DNA of 64,000 nt, from assembly GCA_958510875.1 (NCBI GenBank), contig OY294067.1, forward strand, positions 28,508,912 through 28,572,911, in the 5' to 3' direction. A program made the translations under genes and the position numbers. The DNA is from Endomychus coccineus. Lineage: Eukaryota; Arthropoda; Insecta; Coleoptera; Endomychidae. Each line of letters begins with the position of its first letter. The stretch's first letter is position 1. The notes under the pieces are model-generated. The model was not told the origin of the DNA. It saw only the letters and a program-made list of their open reading frames with translations, and ran no database searches. Shown here one piece after another: positions 1 to 11,640 of this stretch.

Positions 1-2279
1 TTCCACATATATTCTTTTTATTATTAGTTACTCTCATTGCTCTTACTATTACTAATTCACCTATTTCAAATTTAATTAACCTTCCTCTTTTTCTCATTTC
101 CCTATTCATATACTTTCTTGCATTTCTTTCTAACCTATTACTGATATCTTTCAAAATTTCATTTTGCTCTACTGAATTTTCATCTAACCATTTTCTATCT
201 GGTTCTTCGCCTTTCATTATTAATACAGGTGTTTTCTCTGTTGTAGTATTTGGACAATGATTTAAACATTTTTCTACTCTGGATATTGATTCATCCCATT
301 GACGATGTTTACCCTCACAAGATATTCTCAGATATTTTATTACTTCCTGTATATAACGTTCTGATGGATTGGATTGAGGATGTCTGATGCTTGTTAATTG
401 ATGAAAAATTAAATTCCTTTTGCAAAAATACTTGAAACGTATGTTTTTGAAATATGTTGCGTTATCTGTAATTAACTTTCTTGGCCTACCAATTTCTTCA
501 AAATAGTTTTCTAACTTATGCATTACTTCTCTACATTTTGTCGTTTTGCAAGCATATAATTTTATATATTTAGAAAATAAATCTACTACAACCAAAATAT
601 GTCTATTTCCTTTTTCTGTTACTATTAACTCACTTAAAAAATCTATTGCTACTATTTCTAAACATTCCTTTACTATAATACTCTTTGCTAAATTGTGGTT
701 AATTATATTTTTAGGCTTTGCTCTTTGACATATGTCACATTTCTTTGTGATTTCTTTTGCAATTTGGTAATCTCCTTTACCTATATAATTTTCTCTGAAT
801 ATGAGCCACATTTTCCTTGCTCCTATGTGATTGAATTCACTATGTAAATGATTTAAAATTTTTAAAGTTAGGTCTTGATTTATTCTGTATAATTCTTTCC
901 TACCTATATCTTGTAAATAAACTCCCTCTTTGATTTTACATTTCTTTTTATCCTTCTCTGATAAAGTACTTTGATTGTTTTTAATGCTCTCTAATGAAAA
1001 TAAACCCCTTACTTCTAATAAAATATTTGCTCCTACTTTATATTTCCTTTTATCAATTTTTAAATTCCCCTCTTCTCTTGTTAAAGTATCAGCTATTATA
1101 TTTAATTTTCCTGGAATATGTTTTATTTCAAAATCATATTCCTGCAATAACAAAATCCATCTTTGAATCCTACTGTTTACAAACTTGTTTTTAAATATAC
1201 TTGTTAATGCACTATGATCAGTTTCTACCCTTACTTTATTCCCTAACAAATAAAATCTTAATTTCTTTACACAAAAAACTATACTTGCTAATTCTAATTC
1301 AGTAACGCTGTAATTTTTTTCATGAACTTTTGTCATTCTTGACACAAAACTTATGGGCACTTCTTCATTATTTTGTTTTTGTAATAAAACACCACTGAAT
1401 CTTTGTTTAGAAGCATCTGTTCTTAATATGAAAGGTTTATCATATTGTGCATGATAGACTTTTAATTTTTTAATGAAAATATCTTTTAAATTTTGGAAAG
1501 CTTCGTGTCTTTCATTATCCCATTTCCATTTTACCCCTTTCTTAAGTAATTCTACTAATGGAATCTCCTTCTGACTTAAATCAGGAATGAGCCTTTTGAA
1601 ATAATTTATTAGACCTAAGAATCCCCTCAAAGTTTTAAGATTAGTGGGTCTTTTGAAATTTTTAATTACATCTAATCTATCTTCATCCATTTCTAAACCT
1701 TCTCTCGTTAATTTATAACCCAAAAATTTAATTTCTGTTTTATAGAATTCACATTTCTCAATATTTATTTTTAAACCTGCTATATCTAATTCGTTCAAAA
1801 CTAATTTTATGTGATCTTTATGTTCTTCTACTGTTCTAGAAAATATTAATATGTCATCGATATAATGAACTACAAAAATTTCAAATCTATTTAATATTTG
1901 ATTCATACTTCTAACTAACGCACTGCATGCACTTTGAATACCAAAAGGCGTAACTTTAAAACGATACACTTCTCCATCTATCATAAAACCAGTGTAATCT
2001 CTACAACTTTCATGTAAAGGAATCAACCAGAAACTATGTCTTAAATCAACTTTACTGAAAATTTGATTTGTTATTTTTATTTCAGACAATAGTTCTTCCC
2101 TTATTAATGATAGTTCTGATCCTGTATCACACATAATTTCTACTTCTTTCCCTTTTAAAAAACCTTTTAATTTAATTAAACCTATACTTTCATTTTCTTC
2201 CCTTTGCTGTTCGTAGTCAATGTATTCCCTCTGATGTTCATATAATACATTAACGTGGTATTCGTGCTTTCTTAAAAAT
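1..2279 (-). CDS. Ty3/Gypsy-type retrotransposon pol polyprotein (protease-RT-RNase H-integrase), partial
   Basis: The minus strand is open from just before the gag stop to the left window edge, with no in-frame stop that I can find. In order it shows a retropepsin-like CDTGS motif near 2117-2128, reverse transcriptase palm motifs (TPFG; the catalytic YIDD at 1853-1864), an RNase H segment with TDHSAL near 1210, an integrase HHCC zinc finger (paired H near 820-850, CDIC near 730), and the integrase D, D and E near 640, 465 and 360. It lies in the -1 frame relative to gag, with an A/T-rich slippery stretch at the gag stop. Oddity: the protease motif is followed after only about 20 residues by RT palm sequence, so the rest of the protease and the RT fingers are missing through an in-frame deletion. 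The frame is open but the copy is probably not autonomous. The 3' end and 3' LTR lie outside the window. Confidence 0.93.
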
Positions 2280-3663
2280 CCTGATTTTGTTGATTATTTT
2301 GACTTGAAGAGTCTTCCCTTTCCATATTACTTTCTATCCTACTACAGTTTACTTCCCTTTGATTGTTTTCATTTCTACTATTATTTCTATTATTATTATT
2401 ATTTTGACTTCTATTATCCCTATATCTATTTCTATTTTGATTAGCATTATTTCCATTATATCTATTTTCCCTATTATAATAATTTTGGTTTCTATTATCT
2501 CTATTTCGAAAATTGTTTTGATAATTATTATTTTGGAATCTATTATTATAATTTTGATTTCCCCTGTAATTGTTCCTGTTATCATTATGTCCATTTTGTT
2601 GCCTAGTTCCTATGTTATTCTTATTATCAATTCTATTTAAGTATGATAGTAGTTGATTCATGTTTTTAATATTTGCAATAGCTATTGCCTCAGATATTTG
2701 ACTTCGATATTGTCTTGAAATGTATAAAACTATCTCTTCCTCTCTCATTTTAGGTTCTAAATATTGCGCTTCATTATATAGGCTAAGTGCATAAGCACTC
2801 ATGCTTTTTCTAGTCCCTTCTATATACTTCCTAAAATATAATCTTTCTCGACATTTCGATTGTTCATTTTCACCCCAAAAATTATTTAAAAACTCATCTA
2901 TAAACTCATCTAAACTATTTAATTCCCTTTCTTTGCAATTGAACCACAACAAAGGTTCATCAACCAATCGTTCTCTTATTAATTTTTTCATTCTCTCTAT
3001 ATTCCTTTCATACTGTATTTCATTTTTCAAATCTTTAACAAAAATGCATGGATGTAATAATTTTATGTTTCCATTAAATTTTATTGTATTCTCATGACCT
3101 ACATTTCTGTATTCTATATTCATTCTCTCTTCGGATCTATTCTCAATTCTTTTTATTCTTTCATCTTGTTCATTTATCATTTTTTTCTGATTTTCTCTTA
3201 TACTTTGTACATTCACATTTACATTCTCTTCAATATTCTTCCCCATATCATTCATTCTATTTTCCATAATATCTATTTCTTTCTCTACATTATTAAACTT
3301 TCTATTTACAAAGCTATTATATTCTTCTAATTTATTATCTATACTTTCTTCAACATGTTGTCTTATTTCCTTTTTCTCAGTTTCAACTATTCTCATAATT
3401 TCCTCAGTTCTTTTATCAAATTTATCATTCACTCTCTTAAGTTCATCTCTTATTTCATTCATACCTTGTTCAATTTTAGCATTAGTTTCATTCTTACATT
3501 GTTCAATTTTTTTATTTGTTTCATTAGCTTTTAAATTTAAACTTTCAAGCAATATCATTATTTGTGATTGACTATCTATTATTGGTGGTCTTTCTGCACT
3601 AATCATTTCACCCTCTTGATCAAATCCTATCAATTCTGGAGTCCTCTGTCTATCTCCTTCCAT
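2272..3663 (-). CDS. Ty3/Gypsy-type Gag
   Basis: A 463-codon ORF upstream of pol. Residues about 35-190 are rich in E, K, N and I in heptad-like order, predicting a long coiled coil. Residues about 200-340 resemble a retrotransposon capsid: a W-x-FN block, FLNNFWGENEQ and later RKYIEGTRKSMSAYA are typical of Ty3/Gypsy Gag. The C-terminal 110 residues are an Asn/Arg/Tyr-rich low-complexity nucleocapsid-like tail (RNNYRG, NRNRYRD repeats) and I see no CCHC knuckle. The role is RNA packaging and particle assembly. The start is the first ATG after the primer-binding site, about 75 bases away. Pol follows in the -1 frame. The intact frame suggests a fairly recent insertion compared with its neighbours. 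Confidence 0.9.
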   Translation of the reverse strand: MEGDRQRTPELIGFDQEGEMISAERPPIIDSQSQIMILLESLNLKANETNKKIEQCKNETNAKIEQGMNEIRDELKRVNDKFDKRTEEIMRIVETEKKEIRQHVEESIDNKLEEYNSFVNRKFNNVEKEIDIMENRMNDMGKNIEENVNVNVQSIRENQKKMINEQDERIKRIENRSEERMNIEYRNVGHENTIKFNGNIKLLHPCIFVKDLKNEIQYERNIERMKKLIRERLVDEPLLWFNCKERELNSLDEFIDEFLNNFWGENEQSKCRERLYFRKYIEGTRKSMSAYALSLYNEAQYLEPKMREEEIVLYISRQYRSQISEAIAIANIKNMNQLLSYLNRIDNKNNIGTRQQNGHNDNRNNYRGNQNYNNRFQNNNYQNNFRNRDNRNQNYYNRENRYNGNNANQNRNRYRDNRSQNNNNNRNNSRNENNQREVNCSRIESNMEREDSSSQNNQQNQDF

Positions 3664-3735
3664 TTTTACTTTCTTTTTAATTAACCTAGTTCTTTAAATT
3701 ATTTTGATACGCGGTTCTATTTCTTTTTTCAAATG

Positions 3736-3753
3736 GCCCCACGTTGGGCGCCA
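3736..3753 (-). promoter_or_regulatory. Primer-binding site, tRNA-Lys type
   Basis: On the minus strand the 18 bases TGGCGCCCAACGTGGGGC match the primer-binding site complementary to the 3' end of tRNA-Lys1,2, directly next to the LTR end (minus-strand ...TTAATAAT). It primes minus-strand DNA synthesis. A degenerate second copy of the same LTR-end plus site lies 50 bases further into the LTR (3786-3804). Confidence 0.85.
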
Positions 3754-5380
3754 ATTATTAAGTAAAACTCTTATGAGTTTATTTTGCACCACGTTGTGGT
3801 GACAATTATTAACTAATAAACTTCTTTTTTAGTTTCTTTTAATTTATTGATTATTATTAATGCTTCCGGCTAGCTTTTAATTTATTGATTATGAATAATA
3901 ATGAACTTTCTCTTTTTTATTATTATTATTTTATGGAATTAAACACAATATTCTTTGAATGTTAAAATATTTCTATATTTAAATCTCTATGACTCTAATT
4001 ATCTCAGGGTTTCAAATTTACAATTTAGTTTTATGTTCTAAGCATAGAACTAGCTTTAACCTCAAAACTATTCAATATTAATAGTTGTTTACAAAATTAC
4101 AAACGACAATCTTTCTTTCAGATTTACAAATAACACTACAATGGAGATATAATAATAAACAAACTTACTTTTAGTTTATATCCAAAAGTGTGTTTAACTA
4201 TGTTGGCAATTTTCAATTTAATTCTTTTATAATTTCGTTGATGATTCACTTTTACACAATACTATGCTTTTTCACAATAATCACAGGTAACTAATTTGGA
4301 TTACTTCTTCTTGAGAATCAGGAACTGTTGATAATACTTTGTTTTATCCTTTTAGATAAAACATGAAACTTTTCGATGCTTTATTGAAATTATTGATGAT
4401 TGGCAATCGTTGGAGACTTCTTCTTAATTGAAGGTTATTACAGCCTTTTTACTGGATTCAGATACATGGAATAATCGTTGACTTTTAATAAAACTTATTA
4501 ACTTTGGTTTCTTTGAACCTATCGAAGTTTGGAACACTTTCGTTCAATTGGAGGTTATTATAGGTTATAAAATTTTGGTGAGTTGCAGTAGTACTTTCAG
4601 TCTACAGATGTAATGGCAAACTGAACTTCTTTACTTCCAGATTCGTTTTTATAGGCCTCCAAAACCGACGCAACTTTATGTCATAAACAACCTATGAGAT
4701 GATTGCTTTTCAAATCAAGGATGCCAAGTTAATTGTTGTGAAACTGACACAAGTCTTCATTGTTACCAGATTGACATTAGGAATTCCTATTGACCAATCA
4801 GAATTTAGTATTCTTTACTTTTTGAATTATTTGAGATTTTCAACTTATTTTAATTGTTAGTGATTCCTTCTTTTTAAATTAATATTGCCTACATTTTTCC
4901 CCACACTTTGGTATAATATAACCTATGATTGGGTTATTATTAATATGATTATTCCCATATTTATGGTTTTCTTGACAGTTACTTATTCTTAAATCTAATA
5001 CATATCATATTATATCAATAACATTCTTTTAACATTACATAACTCAAATTTACTAATCCTAACTTACATCTATAACATTATTCAATGTTTTGTACTATCT
5101 CATGATAGTTTTGTAATCATTTTACTTATGATTTATGATTTCGTTACACTGAACGTTTCTTCACTTTCACTGAAGTTCTTGTTTATCACATCTTATACTA
5201 TTACATCGTTGTTTATTATGTTTTACATTGTTAATATTAATATCCTAACTATTATTTAGCTTTTATTATTGTTTTTAATTCCATAAAATATTTTTTATTT
5301 GATCTTTTCGGATTTTCATAGTTCGGTAAGTTATTATTTTTAAATTTTTATTGTCTATGAAATGAAATCATAACAATATA
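3754..5380 (-). mobile_element. 5' LTR of the Gypsy-type element (outer edge uncertain)
   Basis: This AT-rich non-coding stretch lies between the primer-binding site and the next element. By position it must contain the 5' LTR of the minus-strand Gypsy-type element. Its inner edge is fixed by the primer site. The outer edge cannot be set because the second LTR is outside the window; 5380 is simply where the next inverted-repeat element begins. The real LTR may be much shorter. Confidence 0.55.
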
Positions 5381-6634
5381 TACTCATATATGCAAGGAAT
5401 CTTGCGTAACGGCTAACTCGCTCATTTTTCAACCGATTTGGCTGAAATTTGGACTGAAGATAGGTGTTATGGCCTCAAAACTACCAAGTGAAAATTGTGA
5501 ATGATTTTCCAGAAATTCAACTTTAAGTCAATTTTTTAATTATTTTCCAAATCAAGATATCTCATGTCATTTACATCCGATCTGAATCTGCTTTGCGGGA
5601 AAATGTAGGTATTCGCATATGGTTTCATGTCATCAAACTCATATTTTATTTTCGATATTAATATCCCCAAAACTTGTGTCAAATTAATTAATTTGAAGTT
5701 TCTAAAAGTGCGAAATTTCGCAATTTTATACGAATATTGTGAGGCTCAGAACTTGATAGCGCTTCAGGCTCCGGGATTTTCACGTTGCCTATCGAAATCA
5801 GAAGGTTCAAATTGTATAAAAACATAATTGCATGAACGCCAGACGTCCTATGTAATTAATCACGAACGTAATCATTTTGACGTTTCCCTCGAGAAGCTCG
5901 CTACGCGTCAGTTAGAGTTTATACATTTTACCTCGGTCTTGTTATGTTGGTGTCATTTCGTGCCCCGTGCGGGCGGCGCCAGTTGTAATGAAGTATTTTC
6001 GGCTGTGGGCCGCTAGCTTTCACCCGCTTCGGGTATATTTCAGTAGCTAGAAAATTCCCTTTGGTACATCGCACGTTAGACGCGAGTAGCTGAGATCTGA
6101 GAGTACCTGTTTCTATTTTAATTAAAGTTTCCTATTCATTGGACATTTATCGAAAAAAGAAGGGCCGTCGGGCACGGTCCGATACCGAATCTAACTACAT
6201 GGAGCGGAAACCACGCGAAAAGTCGTCGTAAAGCAGTATTGGGTACAACCAGTTTGCACTTTTCTAACTCGCCAGCTACGCGCTCCTCACGTGAACGTCA
6301 TTCGATTTGTCTCAAATCAACCAAAATGGCCAAAATAGGCCGGAAAAAAAAATTAAGAAATGAGTTCCATGGCATTAAATTATATGCGAATACCTACATT
6401 TTCTCGGAAAGCAGATCCCGATCGGATATAAATGACATGAGATATCTCAATTTGAAAAATATGTAAGAAATTGACTTAAAGTTGAATTTCTGGAAAACGG
6501 TTCAATATTTTCACTTGAAATTCAAAGGGTAGTTTCAAGATTATAACACCTATCTTTAGTTCAAATTTCAGCTAAATCAGTTGAAAAATGACCGAGTTAG
6601 CCGTTACGCAAGATTCCTTGCATATATATGAGTA
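5381..6634. mobile_element. Long-terminal-inverted-repeat element, no ORF
   Basis: The left end (TACTCATATATGCAAGGAATC at 5381) and the right end read in reverse complement are nearly the same for about 270 bases, up to about 5655 on the left and from about 6345 on the right. The arms differ by scattered substitutions and a TA expansion near each end. The 0.7-kb centre is GC-richer than its surroundings and holds no credible coding sequence. This is a foldback or non-autonomous DNA transposon. I could not fix the target duplication because the ends are runs of TA. Confidence 0.75.
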
Positions 6635-6964
6635 TTCATATATCTATTACGGGGAGGGGGGAGGTCGGATCAAATTGAAATTTGGACTGGAAGTTCCTTG
6701 GACATTGAAAATGAAAGGGTTCCACTTTGATTCCTTAACTTTCAATACAACCAGAGATATTGATTTTTTTTGTTAAACTACCCTTAAAAATGTAAAAAAA
6801 AACTTTTTGCCCAATAAAAAGGGGTTGCACCCACTTTGGGAAGAAGAAATTTCAGGGGGTTGTTATTGGTACCACAACAGCATCGTAAGATTTTCGCCAA
6901 CCATTTGCCAGATTTACTCCACTAATTTCTCAAACAGTGATTTTAAAGTCACAAATTATTTATT
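6635..6964. other. Unassigned AT-rich spacer
   Basis: Contains a G-run (6652-6664) and a tract with GGGGTTGCACCCACTTTGGG near 6823. I see no gene and no partner repeat in the window. Confidence 0.4.
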
Positions 6965-7814
6965 GAAGTGAAAACTTCTTTAGACGCGTTGAGCTATTTC
7001 AGATGGGGGGTAAAACCATGAGTCCGTTACGTGATATCACGCTGTAGCTATATATATTAGGTATTATGTATACTGCCGCCAGCCCAACTTCTTCGGTGTC
7101 AGGCAATCTCTCTATACCCTCACACACGTGTTTATATCTGAGTCGAATATCCGACGTTATTCATTCACTTAATCCTCGGTCCTCGTGCTGCTTAACATTA
7201 CTTTCATTTACATCGATGTAAATATCAATAAATAATATGTTTTGAAAATAAAATAATGTGTATTATTATAATGACTATCGAGTTACATTCATACTTTTTA
7301 CAGGAATTGTACCGCCCATGATACGTTTTTTTATTATCAAATATAAAAATGTATATAATTTTTGATTGAAATGCTGACAGTTGTGAAAACTAAAGAAAAA
7401 CTAATTATATTAATTTTCGTTTAAAAATAATAAAATTGTAATTTCGGATGCTACGAACTCCATACTAAACTCCGTAGACAATAGTATCTGTGGCATCGAA
7501 TGTCTTCGTTGGTTGTCTTAATGCTGAGCAACAAAATTTCGTCAGGCAGAAGTTGCATAAAATGAGAACCGATGATACGGGTGGATTACCATACGAGTTA
7601 ATTTTAGTTCTTAACCGACCATACATGATAACTAATAACATAGATGTTGGGGATGGATTGTCCAATGGCACTGTCGGAAAATTGTGTCATGTATAAAGAG
7701 ATGATACTGGTGAAATCATACGAATTTGGATGAAATTCCCAAAATAAATTGATCACTTCATAATGTCAGTTTTCACTTCTGTCAGCAGTGCTCAGTGACT
7801 GCCCGTATTTTTTT
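6965..7814 (+). mobile_element. Helitron/Helentron-like element, copy 1 (internally deleted)
   Basis: Begins with the small palindrome GAAGTGAAAACTTC and ends with a hairpin GCAGT-gctcagtg-ACTGC (7785-7802) followed by CCCGTATTTTTTT. The same two ends bound copy 2 at 13391-16362, and a fragment of PIF1/Helitron-type helicase sits just inside the 3' hairpin in both. There is no target duplication and no classic CTRR terminus, so a Helentron (Helitron2) or derivative fits better than a canonical Helitron. It lies downstream of exon 3 of receptor gene A. Confidence 0.6.
7466..7696 (+). pseudogene. Helitron PIF1-like helicase fragment
   Basis: The frame holds TGGLPYELILVLNRPYM, TNNIDVGDGL and SNGTVGKL. 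This is the C-terminal signature of PIF1-like helicases in insect Helitrons (an LPYEL block followed by a DGL-NG-G-L block). The motor motifs (Walker A and B) and the Rep domain are absent. A near-identical fragment lies at 16018-16243. The fragment is too short to act and should be treated as decay. Confidence 0.7.
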
Positions 7815-8264
7815 ATTAATCTCATTTGCATTTTATTAATTAATAAATACCATTTGAACGTATAGTGCTATAATGTATCCATCACAGTGTGAACTCTTTC
7901 ATAGTTATAGCTATAGTTATGTGCTTCATAAAAAAAATGTATTCACTCCAAAAGAGACCGAAACACTACTTAGCCATTTAAAAAAATCTATTTTGAAAAA
8001 ACCACACAAGAAATCGGTAAAAAAATTCTATTTACCACAGCATATTGAAAAAATAAGTTAGCCTTGGATTTCAAACATGCAATTGGAAAAAAATTTTAAT
8101 ATGTCCAAAAAGTTTCAAACATTAACTAAGGTTTGTGTCCAAGATTTCATCAAGGTATCTCAAACCGTTCTCGAAGGATTTGACCATTTCCATACATAAT
8201 AGCGATCCTGTATATAAACCTTGGCTTATTACTAAATATTTGAATATAGTATTTAATTACTTAC
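7815..8264. other. Flank shared with receptor gene B intron 3
   Basis: From about 7835 this sequence matches 59180-60160 (for example CACAGTGTGAACTCTTT and the stretch leading to the exon 3 donor). It is the receptor gene A counterpart of gene B intron 3. No coding sequence apart from repeat ends. Confidence 0.65.
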
Positions 8265-8364
8265 AGGATCGAAGGATAATAATATAGCTGCCGATGATAA
8301 TGCTCCACTAGTGGGAAAAACAATCATTACAGGGTAATGCAACCTTAGGGCTTGTTTTAGGTTT
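8265..8364 (-). CDS. Odorant receptor gene A, exon 3
   Basis: A 100-base exon between a polypyrimidine/CAG acceptor (8365 upward) and a GTAAGTAAT donor (8264 downward). The first base completes the Gln codon left open by exon 2; 33 codons follow and the exon ends in phase 0. The peptide NLKQALRLHYPVMIVFP... is hydrophobic and lies just after the H-x2-L segment that precedes transmembrane segment 5 in 7tm_6 receptors. The gene B copy at 60162-60261 has the same length, phase and splice signals. The next exon of gene A is not present: Helentron-like, foldback and Gypsy insertions follow down to the window edge. Confidence 0.75.
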
Positions 8365-9079
8365 CTGAAAAAAAACACATTCAGTTATTGATCTGAAAAC
8401 TTGAATCTTTTTAAATTTTGGGTCAGGTTCTTTGCTCGATACTGTAAGGATAGGTTTTGGGGTTTTGGGTGATAACTCATGAATATGATAAATGCAGATA
8501 ACTAATTCATAACTAACTGATAACTACTGATTCTCACTCTATTATATATTCTATATTTTTCCACCTCTAGGATTTATGTTCTACTTAATTGGATGCCAAG
8601 GATGATAACCTATCACTTGGGACTCACCTAGTCCGGTCACTGGAAATGGAGGAAGAACTGCCCAAAATGTTAATTTTTCTCTAGTTATATTTTATGGTCG
8701 ATATCTATGTTTTTGTCTCAACCAATGGCGTCAGAAGATATTGCCAATTTTTCGATTTTTCGCAAATAAATCGAAAAGTATACATGTATAAAATATGTAG
8801 CAAAAATTCTCAATTTGGAACCAAATAAAAGTAATTGGTTCCGAGTTAGGTTCCGAGATAGAGCCCATTTTTTGTTTTTTGTTTCGAAAAAATGAATTAT
8901 TACATATTTATTTGTCGTATATGTTGTTTCCAAGAAAAGAGGAATTTTTGGTCTACTTTTAGCTTAACTGTAGTATTGCACTGTCGCAATTTTCGGCTGC
9001 AAGAAATCGGTGTTTTTTTTTCGAAATTGCGCGTTTTTGCGATTGTGGCAAAAAAATGTGTACAGCGATAAAATTTAAT
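8365..9079. other. Receptor gene A intron 2, part
   Basis: The first 300 bases match gene B intron 2 (60262-60620), including TAACTGATAACTACTGATTC. The remainder is AT-rich with no gene seen. Confidence 0.55.
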
Positions 9080-9148
9080 TATATATAAATTTTCGGGAAA
9101 TAGGTCACATTAACACTTATGCTTTATATTTTCTCGTCTTTACGTACT

Positions 9149-9172
9149 TTTCGGTCTCACGACCATCATCAG
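9149..9172 (-). ncRNA. Hammerhead-ribozyme-like core in Penelope repeat (copy 1)
   Basis: The minus strand reads CTGATGA, then T, a GGTC-GTGA-GACC stem-loop, then GAAA. This is the CUGAUGA/stem II/GAAA core of hammerhead ribozymes, which are known from Penelope-like terminal repeats. There is one extra U before stem II. Stem I and the cleavage-site strand were not modelled. Confidence 0.5.
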
Positions 9173-9467
9173 AAGACTTATTATGTCTAAAACCGGATTA
9201 CTTAAGACTAATTGTATTAATACAAAGCGTCCTTATCGCACCAATTTCAATTAAAATACCCACAAACTCCGAAACAAACAGAAGCACGAATAATCGAAAT
9301 TGTAACAGATCAATGTTATACGTATGAATATCAACAATCCACTGTTTCGCAGTACTCTTAAAAAATGCGAACTCATATCAACAAAGTCTATGAACGACTA
9401 AAAACGAGAACATTAGTTTCAAGTATCCACTTTCACTTTCTTTTTATTTTTCTCGTCTTTACCTACG

Positions 9468-9491
9468 TTTCGGTCTCAGGACCATTATCAG
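9468..9491 (-). ncRNA. Hammerhead-like core, degenerate (copy 2)
   Basis: The second tandem terminal repeat carries CTGATAA-tGGTCCTGAGACC-GAAAC on the minus strand. One base of the CUGAUGA box has changed. Stem II (GGTC/GACC) and GAAA are intact. Confidence 0.4.
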
Positions 9492-9589
9492 AAGACTTAT
9501 TATGTCTAAAACCGGATTACTTGAAACTAATTGTATTACCACAAGACGGACCCTACATTATCAGTACAAAATAACATGAATAAATTAAT

Positions 9590-11640
9590 AAATAATTGGC
9601 ACAAAAATGAGATAATCCCTATTGAATTGAAAAATAAATTAATCTGACATAATGGGATCGCACCTTATATCTATGGGCTTCCGAAACTACATAAAAGTGA
9701 TGTACCTCTAAGAGCCATTGTAAGTAATATTGGTGCGCCTACCTACAATTTATCAACATTTTTATCAAAATCTATCAATAATATTGTCACGTTTCCGATT
9801 TTACCAAATTCAATTATTACCAATCTATATTTTCCTTCAATATTGTAAATCATTTTTATTCCTATTATAACTTATTGCTTTCAGATATTTTATTTCAAAG
9901 TATTAACTTATTACAAAACCATTTCCTGTCAGTCGGTGTTAATTCCATTCTCAGATACTCTTATATTGCAAATAATAAGTAAAACTGTAATGTCAGCATT
10001 ATGGATCATTATTCTGCCGTACAAGTTCATTTACCGTGCGAATCCTAAATTGCTACATTTCATCAATATAGTTTATATAAGTCACCAACAGAAGAAAAGT
10101 GGGATATTCGAGATTTCTTCTTGCGTGATTACGCATCGAATTTAATAAAATGTACGTAATGTTTTTTCATTCACATTAAAAGGAGAATTAATGATTCAAT
10201 TAATCTGATTTCAAAACTATTTATTATCATGTTTTTTAAATTAACTAAACTAATTTTGAAATCATTCATCATTGTATATTATTAATCAATTTATGTTAAA
10301 CAAAATTTGACATACTCATTCTAAATAGTGTCGTATTTTATTTTTATTTGTTAATTTGTTTTAATAAATTCTATTGAGTTAGTTTTACCAATGTTGTTTA
10401 TTTCAAATTACCTTTAATATATCTCAAACAAGAATCCTTAGGGATACGCCATGCCTTTCGCCCCTAAACCAATATTCATTTAAAAACATTCAGCTCTATC
10501 AAAAAACAAGCGCGTGGCATGTGGCTAATAGGAAAAAATGAATTTCATGTGAAAGACTCTTGGCATTTTAATGAATTTATAAAAAATCAATCCGTACCTG
10601 TAAATCATCATCTAATTTCCTTGGATGTTGTTTCTTCATTTACAAATATACCAGTCGTTTAGGTATTGAGTAGCATCAAAAAACCACACACCTCTAGATC
10701 AATCTGAATTTATAAATGCATTACAGTTTTGTTCAGAATGCACTTATTTTCAATACGGTGAGCAATATTTCGGGGTAAATATTCGGAACAGCAATGGGAT
10801 CTCCTATTTCAGCTACTATTGCTAACCTTGTTATGGAATACCTAGAGGAATCTGCTATAGATTCATTAAGTGTGTTCTCAATGATAAAATTTAGTACGTG
10901 ATTAATAAATTTAACAATTTCCACTGTAAACTTCAATTTACTTGTGAAATAGAAGGGAATAAAACATAAACTTCCTAGATATGAACATTAGGCATGATGA
11001 AGATGAAAAAATAAAAACTTCATGGCTTACTGAAGAAGTTTGGTCTCAACGTTATCTTCACTTCAATTCCGTTGCACCAACATGTTATAAAAAAAGTGTT
11101 ACAGGCAGCCTTACAGATCACGCGGTAAAATGGTCCCACGGAGATGACCGTCCAAAAATTTAAGAATGAATGACTACCAAAAAACATTTTTCAATACTAT
11201 CATTAAAGGAAGAATAAACAAAATCTATAATGGATCGTCATATATAAATAACATAAAAGGTAATACAGACAATTTTATAACATTACCATACGTTCCGGAG
11301 ACCTCAGAGAAATTTGAGAAATGTTTGAAAAACTATGATATAAATGTCGCGCATAAGCCTACTAACCTTTAATACCTAAAGATAAACAAACCCACACCTT
11401 ATACAAATTAAATTGTTTAGAGAAACTAATCTTAGAAAATTCCACCGCCCTTGCTAAACATTGCTTCCATTATAACCATCAATTCGATTGAAAAAATGTT
11501 AATATCTTAACTGAGGAAATCAATTATTATGAAAGATCTATTCTAAACGTGACTCCAAATCTGTAAATCATAGGACAGATATTCAGACACTGAGTCAAAT
11601 TTATACTAACTGAACTAATTAAAACTCTTGCAAATTCCTA
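9590..11640 (+). pseudogene. Penelope-like reverse transcriptase/endonuclease, degraded
   Basis: In order across frames: YGLPKLHKSDVPLRAIVSN (9671-9727), KDSWHFNEFIKN then LISLDVVSSFTNIP (about 10550-10655), GTAMGSPISATIANLVMEYL (10786-10845), an FTCEIEGN block (10935), IKTSWLTEEVWSQRYLHFNS (11010-11070), and the C-terminal HYNHQFDWKNVNILTEE-like region with NHRTDIQTLSQIY (11460-11610). These are the successive conserved blocks of Penelope RT and the end of the linked endonuclease. Multiple frameshifts and stops, loss of the VDD block and an apparently unrelated stretch at 9840-10480 show that it is dead. Confidence 0.85.

Noticed and set aside
2349..2640. Ile/Thr- and Ser-rich ORFs overlapping gag
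   Set aside because: They are other-frame readings of the Asn/Arg-rich Gag tail; the composition reflects the AAT/AGA repeats.
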